Assembly: GCA_002439755.1 (NCBI GenBank) | Contig: DJPH01000011.1 | Location: forward strand, 1 to 38,709 | Reading direction: 5' to 3' | DNA length: 38,709 bases | Source: Prevotellaceae bacterium UBA6417 | GTDB taxonomy: Bacteria > Bacteroidota > Bacteroidia > Bacteroidales > Bacteroidaceae | Shown here: one piece after another, positions 33,944-38,709 of the stretch | Position numbering within the stretch: the stretch's first letter is position 1 | Layout of the letters: each line of letters begins with the position of its first letter | Notes under the pieces: model-generated | The model's database searches: none | The model's input: only the letters and a program-made list of their open reading frames with translations | Told to the model about the DNA's origin: nothing | Translations under genes and position numbers: made by a program

Positions 33944-34246
33944 ATGGCAAAAGAATCTATGAAGGCTCGGGAAGTTAAAAGGGCCAAGTTGGTTGCTAAG
34001 TATGCAGAGAGGCGTGCCGCTCTAAAGGAAATAGTAAACAAGTCAAATGATCCTGCAGAGGCATATGATGCAGCTCGTAAATTGCAGCAAATACCTAAGA
34101 ATGCAAATCCTATTCGACTTCATAATAGGTGCAAAATAACAGGTCGCCCAAAAGGTTATATACGTCAATTTGGTCTTTCGCGTATCCAATTCCGTGAAAT
34201 GGCTTCAAGTGGCTTGATTCCTGGCGTAAAAAAGGCAAGTTGGTAA
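33944..34246 (+). CDS. rpsN: 30S ribosomal protein uS14 (zinc-free type)
   Basis: Head-assembly protein, 100 residues. This is the long form without zinc: only one Cys (NRCKITGRPKGYIRQFGLSR) stands where zinc-type uS14 has paired CxxC motifs. The end IQFREMASSGLIPGVKKASW is diagnostic. The stop is followed by a run of eight T and then a hairpin (34257-34279) before rpsH. Confidence 0.98.
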   Translation: MAKESMKAREVKRAKLVAKYAERRAALKEIVNKSNDPAEAYDAARKLQQIPKNANPIRLHNRCKITGRPKGYIRQFGLSRIQFREMASSGLIPGVKKASW

Positions 34247-34256
34247 TTTTTTTAAT

Positions 34257-34279
34257 ATTGTCGGGTTTGCCCGATCAAT
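34257..34279 (+). promoter_or_regulatory. Hairpin between rpsN and rpsH
   Basis: ATTG-TCGGG, loop TTTG, CCCGA-T-CAAT: nine base pairs with a single bulged T on the 3' side. A T-run precedes the stem rather than following it, so it is not an ordinary terminator. A feedback site for uS8, whose gene starts 16 bases later, is a possible role and is inference only. Confidence 0.35.
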
Positions 34280-34294
34280 TAAACATTAATCAAT

Positions 34295-34690
34295 ATGACA
34301 GATCCAATTTCAGATTATTTGACGCGAGTGCGTAACGCGATACAGGCAAAGCACCGTGTTGTGGAAGTCCCAGCGTCAAATTTAAAAAAGGATATTACGA
34401 AAATCCTTTTTGATAAGGGCTATATCTTGAATTTTAAATTCATAGATGATGGCCGTCAAGGAATAATTAAAATTGCATTGAAGTATGATGCAGTTAACAA
34501 AACAAGCGCAATAAAGTGCCTGCGGAGAATTTCAACTCCAGGTTTGCGTAAGTATACGGGGTATAAAGACATGCCTAGAGTTATAAATGGCTTAGGAATA
34601 GCAATAATTTCTACTTCTAAAGGTGTAATGACAGATAAGGAAGCTGCCGAATTGAAAATAGGCGGTGAAGTTCTGTGTTTTGTTTATTAG
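34295..34690 (+). CDS. rpsH: 30S ribosomal protein uS8
   Basis: Primary binder of the 16S central domain, 131 residues. It begins MTDPISDYLTRVRNAIQAKH and ends KEAADLKIGGEVLCFVY-like (here DKEAAELKIGGEVLCFVY). RISTPGLRKYTGYKDMPRVI and GLGIAIISTSKGVMTD are diagnostic. In Escherichia coli uS8 represses the spc operon by binding mRNA near rplE; here a hairpin lies just before its own gene instead. Confidence 0.97.
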   Translation: MTDPISDYLTRVRNAIQAKHRVVEVPASNLKKDITKILFDKGYILNFKFIDDGRQGIIKIALKYDAVNKTSAIKCLRRISTPGLRKYTGYKDMPRVINGLGIAIISTSKGVMTDKEAAELKIGGEVLCFVY

Positions 34691-34692
34691 TA

Positions 34693-34700
34693 AAAGGAGG
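34693..34700 (+). promoter_or_regulatory. Full Shine-Dalgarno sequence before rplF
   Basis: AAAGGAGG, an eight-base perfect complement to the usual 16S anti-Shine-Dalgarno, sits 9 bases before the rplF ATG. It lies wholly in the 19-base gap after rpsH and fixes the rplF start at 34710. The other starts I inspected in this cluster are A/T-rich without such a site. Confidence 0.75.
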
Positions 34701-34709
34701 ATTACAATA

Positions 34710-35279
34710 ATGTCTAGAATAGGTAGATTGCCAATTAACATTCCTGCGGGTGTTTCTGTTTCACTTCAGGGCAATGTCGTGTCAGTTAAAGGACCGAAGG
34801 GTGAGTTGAGCCAGACTGTGCATCCTTCGATTTTAGTTGCGATAAAAGATAATGTCATAACATTTGAAGTTGATGAAAAGAACGATACTGTGAGTGAAAA
34901 GCAGAAACATGCGTTTCATGGTCTTTATCGAGCTTTAGTTCATAATATGGTAGTTGGAGTTTCAGAAGGTTACAAAAAGGAACTGGAATTAGTGGGAGTC
35001 GGTTATCGTGTTTCTAATGAAGGTAATTTGATAGAGTTCTCTCTTGGTTATACACATCCCATTTTTATTCAATTACCCAAAGAAATTTCAGTCATCACAA
35101 AGTCGGAGAGAAATAAGCGTCCATATATTTCGTTGGAATCTTGTGACAAGCAACTTTTAGGATTAGTCTGTGCAAAGATTCGTTCTTTCCGTATGCCGGA
35201 GCCATATAAAGGCAAGGGTATCTTATATGTAGGTGAAATTATTCGTCGTAAGTCCGGTAAGACGGCTGCTGCTAAGTAA
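34710..35279 (+). CDS. rplF: 50S ribosomal protein uL6
   Basis: Two-domain protein near the sarcin-ricin loop, 189 residues. The start at 34710 (MSRIGRLPINIPAGVSV) is the family start and is placed 9 bases after a full Shine-Dalgarno; the longer frame from 34665 overlaps rpsH and is rejected. Conserved VVSVKGPKGELSQTV, HGLYRALVHNMVVGVSEGYK and the C-terminal RMPEPYKGKGILYVGEIIRR are present. Confidence 0.98.
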   Translation: MSRIGRLPINIPAGVSVSLQGNVVSVKGPKGELSQTVHPSILVAIKDNVITFEVDEKNDTVSEKQKHAFHGLYRALVHNMVVGVSEGYKKELELVGVGYRVSNEGNLIEFSLGYTHPIFIQLPKEISVITKSERNKRPYISLESCDKQLLGLVCAKIRSFRMPEPYKGKGILYVGEIIRRKSGKTAAAK

Positions 35280-35297
35280 TCTTTAAAGTGTAAGATC

Positions 35298-35639
35298 ATG
35301 ACTAGTAAATTAGATAGAAGACAAAGGATTAAATATCGTGTTCGCAATAAGATTTCTGGAACAGCAGCGTGTCCTCGTATGAGTGTGTTCAGAAGCAACA
35401 AACAGATATATGTTCAAATCATAAATGATGAAGATGGAAAAACCATAGTCTCAGCTTCATCATTAGGTTTGGATAAGATGCCAAAACAAGAACAAGCAGA
35501 GAAAGTCGGTGAAATAATTGCTGAAGTTGCATTGAAAGCGGGCATTACTTGTGTTGTTTTTGATAGAAATGGTTATTTGTACCATGGAAGAATACAGGCA
35601 TTGGCAAACGGTGCACGTAAGGGAGGACTTAAATTTTAA
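35298..35639 (+). CDS. rplR: 50S ribosomal protein uL18
   Basis: 5S rRNA-binding protein of the central protuberance, 113 residues. It has a basic N-terminus (DRRQRIKYRVRNKISGTAAC), then PRMSVFRSNKQIYVQIINDE, and ends YHGRIQALANGARKGGLKF, the diagnostic uL18 end. The stop TAA shares a base with an ATG (35639) that is one possible rpsE start. Confidence 0.97.
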   Translation: MTSKLDRRQRIKYRVRNKISGTAACPRMSVFRSNKQIYVQIINDEDGKTIVSASSLGLDKMPKQEQAEKVGEIIAEVALKAGITCVVFDRNGYLYHGRIQALANGARKGGLKF

Positions 35640-35644
35640 TGATT

Positions 35645-36151
35645 ATGGCAAACAGAATAAATGTAAACGCTGAAGAGCTCACAGACAAACTGGTTGCTCT
35701 TAATCGTGTAGTTAAAGTAACAAAGGGCGGTAGAACTTTTACTTTTGCTGCTATTGTCGTTGTAGGTGATGGCAATGGTGTCATTGGTTATGGCTTAGGA
35801 AAGGCTGGAGAAGTCTCTGCAGCTATTGCCAAAGGCGTAGAAATGGCAAAAAAGAATTTAGTAAAAGTGTCCTTGTTGAGAGGAACTATTCCTCACGAGC
35901 AAAATGCAAAATTTGGTGGTGCAGAGGTGCTACTGCGTCCTGCTGCTCCTGGTACAGGGCTGGTTGCTGGTGGTGCAATGCGTGCTGTGTTGGAGAGCGT
36001 GGGGGTAAAAGACGTCTTGGCAAAGTCGAAAGGCTCTTCTAATCCTCACAATTTGGTTAAAGCAACAGTCGCCGCATTATTAATGTTGCGTGATGCAAAA
36101 ATGGTGGCTGAGAATCGAAATGTTAGTCTGGAAAAAGTTTTTAGAGGTTAG
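35645..36151 (+). CDS. rpsE: 30S ribosomal protein uS5
   Basis: Body protein at the mRNA entry and decoding site, 168 residues from this start. Two ATGs compete: 35639, overlapping the rplR stop, and 35645 (MANRINVNAEELTDK), which matches the usual phylum start better; the difference is two residues. Diagnostic parts are KVTKGGRTFTFAAIVVVGDG, GYGLGKAGEVSAAIAKGVEM and RPAAPGTGLVAGGAMRAVLE. The spectinomycin-loop region near the N-terminus looks wild type. Confidence 0.96.
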   Translation: MANRINVNAEELTDKLVALNRVVKVTKGGRTFTFAAIVVVGDGNGVIGYGLGKAGEVSAAIAKGVEMAKKNLVKVSLLRGTIPHEQNAKFGGAEVLLRPAAPGTGLVAGGAMRAVLESVGVKDVLAKSKGSSNPHNLVKATVAALLMLRDAKMVAENRNVSLEKVFRG

Positions 36152-36154
36152 ATT

Positions 36155-36331
36155 ATGGCAGTTGTAAAGATAAAACAAATTAAGAGCCGCATAGGTGCTC
36201 CTAAGACACAGTGTTTAACTCTTAATGCCTTAGGACTGAGAAAACTCAATCAAGTTGTTGAGCATGAAGATTCTCCTTCATTGCGTGGCATGATAAAGAA
36301 AGTTCATCATTTAGTGACTATCGTCGAATAA
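36155..36331 (+). CDS. rpmD: 50S ribosomal protein uL30
   Basis: A short gene of 58 residues lying between rpsE and rplO. It reads MAVVKIKQIKSRIGAPKTQC, then LGLRKLNQVVEHEDSPSLRG and MIKKVHHLVTIVE. The LxxLGLRK and RGMxxKVxHLV pattern is diagnostic for bacterial uL30. It begins 3 bases after the rpsE stop and ends 16 bases before rplO, the standard position. Confidence 0.97.
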   Translation: MAVVKIKQIKSRIGAPKTQCLTLNALGLRKLNQVVEHEDSPSLRGMIKKVHHLVTIVE

Positions 36332-36347
36332 TCTAAATCGAATTATA

Positions 36348-36794
36348 ATGAAATTGCATAACTTACAACCTGCTGTTGGTTCAACGCATGCACGACGTAG
36401 AATAGGCCGTGGTACCGGTTCTGGTTTGGGCGGAACTTCAACCCGTGGACATAAGGGCGCAAAGTCGCGTTCGGGTTACAAAAAGAAAATTGGATTTGAA
36501 GGAGGACAGATGCCATTGCAGCGTCGAGTTCCGAAATCAGGTTTCAAGAATATAAATCGTGTCGAATATAAAGCAATAAATCTTGGATTGCTTCAGACCT
36601 TGGCTGAAACAAAGAATTTGACGACAATAACAATAGATACTCTCGTAGAAGCTGGTTTTATTTCCAAGAAGCATATAGTTAAAATTTTAGGCGAAGGAAA
36701 GCTTTCAGCTAAATTAGATGTATCTGCAAATGCCTTTTCTAAATCAGCGAAAGAAGCTATTACTGCGTTAGGTGGCACTGTAACAATACTTTAA
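36348..36794 (+). CDS. rplO: 50S ribosomal protein uL15
   Basis: Late-assembly 50S protein, 148 residues. It begins MKLHNLQPAVGSTHARRRIG, with GRGTGSGLGGTSTRGHKGAK and FEGGQMPLQRRVPKSGFKN, the long extended N-terminal arm that threads into 23S rRNA. The C-terminal globular part ends SAKEAITALGGTVTIL. secY starts 1 base after its stop. Confidence 0.97.
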   Translation: MKLHNLQPAVGSTHARRRIGRGTGSGLGGTSTRGHKGAKSRSGYKKKIGFEGGQMPLQRRVPKSGFKNINRVEYKAINLGLLQTLAETKNLTTITIDTLVEAGFISKKHIVKILGEGKLSAKLDVSANAFSKSAKEAITALGGTVTIL

Positions 36795-36795
36795 G

Positions 36796-38133
36796 ATGAA
36801 AAAGTTCATTGAAACCTTAAAGAATATTTGGAGAATTGAGGATTTGAAGAAACGTCTTCTGATTACAGTCCTGTTTGTGGCAATATATCGTTTAGGATCA
36901 TTCGTGGTTTTACCAGGAATTGATCCTGAACAACTGTCAAAATTGCATGAGCAGACAAGTACGGGTCTTATGTCACTTCTGAATATGTTTTCAGGTGGTG
37001 CGTTCTCCAATGCATCTATTTTTGCCTTGGGTATCATGCCCTATATTTCAGCTTCAATTGTAATGCAATTATTGGCTGTTGCTGTGCCGTATTTTCAAAA
37101 AATGCAGCGTGAAGGTGAAAGTGGACGGCGTAAGATAAATCAGTTGACTCGTTATTTAACAATCGGAATTCTTTTATTCCAAGCCCCGATGTATCTGATA
37201 AATTTGAAGGGGCAGGCTGCGATGGCTATTAATCCGTCATTGAATTGGGCCTGGTTTTTGGTGAGCTCAACTTTGATTCTTGCTGCGGGAAGTATGTTCA
37301 TTCTTTGGTTAGGTGAACGTATTACTGATAAAGGTGTTGGTAATGGGATATCGTTGATCATAATGGTTGGCATTATTGCGCGGTTGCCACAAGCTTTGAT
37401 ACAAGAGGCTGTCACTGCGCTTACTTCGCCTGGTGCTGGAGGTCTGATCAAATTTTTATTTGAGATTATTGCATTGCTATTAGTTATCGCTGCTTCAATA
37501 GTATTGGTGCAGGCTACGCGAAAAATACCCGTTCAATATGCTAAGCGTGTTGTTAATAATCGCCAATATAATGGTGCGCGTCAGTATATTCCTGTAAAGT
37601 TATTCGCGGCCAATGTGATGCCAATTATTTTTGCACAGGCTTTGATGTTTATTCCGTTGACAATGGCAAGTTATGGATCGAAAGATGGAGGTGGCTATAT
37701 ATTGCATAGTTTCTTGGATGTAAATAGTTTGCTATATAATGTGGTATTTGTCATACTAGTTGTGGCTTTTACCTATTTTTATACGGCGATTACGCTGAAC
37801 CCTGTCCAAATGTCGGAGGAACTTAAACGTAACAATGGCTTCATCCCCGGTATTAAACCAGGAAAGAATACTGCTGATTATTTGGATAATGTTATGTCAC
37901 GTATAACATTGCCAGGTGCATTGTTTATTGCTTTTATTGCAATAATGCCTGCATTTGCCAAACTGTTTGGCATTAATCAGTCATTTGCCCAATTTTTCGG
38001 TGGAACATCATTGCTAATTTTGGTTGGTGTAGTTCTTGACACTTTGCAACAAATTGAGAGCTATCTCTTGGTGCGTCATTATGATGGCCTGTTAAATGCA
38101 GGCAGGACAAGAACACGAATCGGTGCCAATTGA
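36796..38133 (+). CDS. secY: Protein translocase subunit SecY
   Basis: Channel subunit of the SecYEG translocon in the inner membrane, 445 residues with the usual ten membrane segments, for example LLITVLFVAIYRLGSFVVLP (helix 1) and IFALGIMPYISASIVMQLL (helix 2). The cytoplasmic loops carry QREGESGRRKINQLTRYLT and ATRKIPVQYAKRVV, contact sites for SecA and the ribosome. The plug region follows helix 1 (MSLLNMFSGGAF). It ends the spc-type cluster before map; adk, which lies between secY and map in many bacteria, is absent. Confidence 0.98.
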   Translation: MKKFIETLKNIWRIEDLKKRLLITVLFVAIYRLGSFVVLPGIDPEQLSKLHEQTSTGLMSLLNMFSGGAFSNASIFALGIMPYISASIVMQLLAVAVPYFQKMQREGESGRRKINQLTRYLTIGILLFQAPMYLINLKGQAAMAINPSLNWAWFLVSSTLILAAGSMFILWLGERITDKGVGNGISLIIMVGIIARLPQALIQEAVTALTSPGAGGLIKFLFEIIALLLVIAASIVLVQATRKIPVQYAKRVVNNRQYNGARQYIPVKLFAANVMPIIFAQALMFIPLTMASYGSKDGGGYILHSFLDVNSLLYNVVFVILVVAFTYFYTAITLNPVQMSEELKRNNGFIPGIKPGKNTADYLDNVMSRITLPGALFIAFIAIMPAFAKLFGINQSFAQFFGGTSLLILVGVVLDTLQQIESYLLVRHYDGLLNAGRTRTRIGAN

Positions 38134-38141
38134 TAAGTAAG

Positions 38142-38709
38142 ATGGTATATTTAAAGACTGAAGAGGAAATAGAGCTGTTACGTCAGGCGAATCTGCTTGT
38201 AAGCAAGACATTAGCAGAGGTTGCACGCTTGGTTAGGCCAGGTGTGACTACATCTCAAATAGATGAGTTAGCTGATACTTTTATTAGAGACCATGGCGCA
38301 GTTCCAACATTTAAGGGTTTTCCGAGTCCTTATTCCGATCCATTTCCTGCTTCGGTATGTACATCTGTCAATGAACAAGTAGTACATGGTATACCAACGA
38401 ACACTCCTTTGTGTGAGGGTGATATTGTTTCTGTTGATTGTGGAACTCTTTTAAACGGTTTTAATGGAGATTCATGCTATACATTTTGTGTTGGAGATGT
38501 CTCGCATGAAAAGAAACAATTGCTTAAGACTACGAAGGAAAGTTTGTATTTAGCTATAAAAACAGCTATTGTTGGACATCGAATTGGTGATATAGGATAT
38601 GCTGTTCAGTCGTATTGTGAGAGTGCAGGATATGGAGTAGTAAGAGAGCTTGTGGGTCATGGTATCGGACGTGAAATGCATGAAGATCCGATGGTTCCGA
38701 ACTATGGAC
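38142..38709 (+). CDS. map: Type I methionine aminopeptidase (3' end beyond window)
   Basis: Removes the initiator Met from nascent proteins using two metal ions. The first 189 codons are present and the gene runs off the right edge; the family is about 260 residues, so roughly a quarter is missing. It reads MVYLKTEEEIELLRQANLLV at the start. His82 (VVHGIP), metal ligands Asp99 (VDCG) and Asp110 (GDSC), ligand His173 (LVGHGIG) and His180 are in place. The start is 8 bases after the secY stop. The C-terminal Glu ligands would lie beyond the window. Confidence 0.96.
   Translation, partial: MVYLKTEEEIELLRQANLLVSKTLAEVARLVRPGVTTSQIDELADTFIRDHGAVPTFKGFPSPYSDPFPASVCTSVNEQVVHGIPTNTPLCEGDIVSVDCGTLLNGFNGDSCYTFCVGDVSHEKKQLLKTTKESLYLAIKTAIVGHRIGDIGYAVQSYCESAGYGVVRELVGHGIGREMHEDPMVPNYG

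Noticed and set aside
1..38709. tRNA, rRNA, insertion sequence, integrase or phage genes
   Set aside because: I found no transposase or integrase motifs, no cloverleaf-like stretches and no rRNA segments by reading; small tRNAs could still be missed without a search.

Overview
The window is a contiguous chromosomal segment of a Bacteroidota genome, most likely order Bacteroidales. Pointers seen in the sequence are: -7 promoter boxes of the TAnnTTTG type (TAACTTTGCA and variants) ahead of several genes; A-rich translation starts with almost no Shine-Dalgarno sequences; a long secreted MG2-like protein of a Bacteroidales type; a Ser-type sulfatase with its radical-SAM maturase; and a full rpsL-rpsG-fusA plus S10/spc gene order without tuf or adk. 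I cannot name a genus from the sequence alone.

Layout. (1) 1-2.8 kb: a possible 3' end of an upstream gene, then a secreted MG2/macroglobulin-like protein. (2) 2.87-13.3 kb: a long same-strand run of purL, M18 aminopeptidase, a secreted TIM-barrel glycosidase-like protein, NfeD, an SPFH/band-7 protein, a WbsX-type glycosyltransferase-like protein and a secreted GH5-like protein with a basic low-complexity tail. It ends at a bidirectional hairpin terminator. (3) 13.5-14.8 kb, minus strand: a HAD phosphatase fused to a hotdog thioesterase. (4) 14.9-16.2 kb: miaB. (5) 16.3-23.5 kb: a glycan island with a Ser-type sulfatase and a GH3-PA14 glucosidase-like enzyme on plus, facing a GH35 galactosidase-like enzyme and the anaerobic sulfatase maturase on minus. 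(6) 23.5-24.3 kb: a long region with no intact gene. It holds a probable regulator remnant and a four-copy, 21-bp-period array of near-perfect palindromes (core AACCAAGACTTGGTT). (7) 24.3 kb to the right edge: the str, S10 and spc ribosomal-protein block, running from rpsL to secY and a truncated map.

How it works together. The glycan island is self-consistent: the sulfatase has Ser in place of Cys at the formylglycine position, and the maturase that could activate it is encoded 2.7 kb away. Secreted GH3 and GH35 enzymes could remove the sugars exposed after desulfation. No SusC/SusD pair is in the window. The ribosomal block is complete and tightly packed. Its visible control points are a strong promoter with a ~100-nt leader before rpsL, a 12-bp stem-loop with a T-rich tail between fusA and rpsJ, a hairpin between rpsN and rpsH, and one full Shine-Dalgarno sequence before rplF.

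Most of the window is ordinary. The items most worth a second look are the palindrome array in the gap before rpsL, the GH5-like protein that lacks the expected nucleophile, the HAD-hotdog fusion, the fusA-rpsJ hairpin, and the lone strong Shine-Dalgarno sequence at rplF. I did not find a clear new defence, mobile or signalling system.
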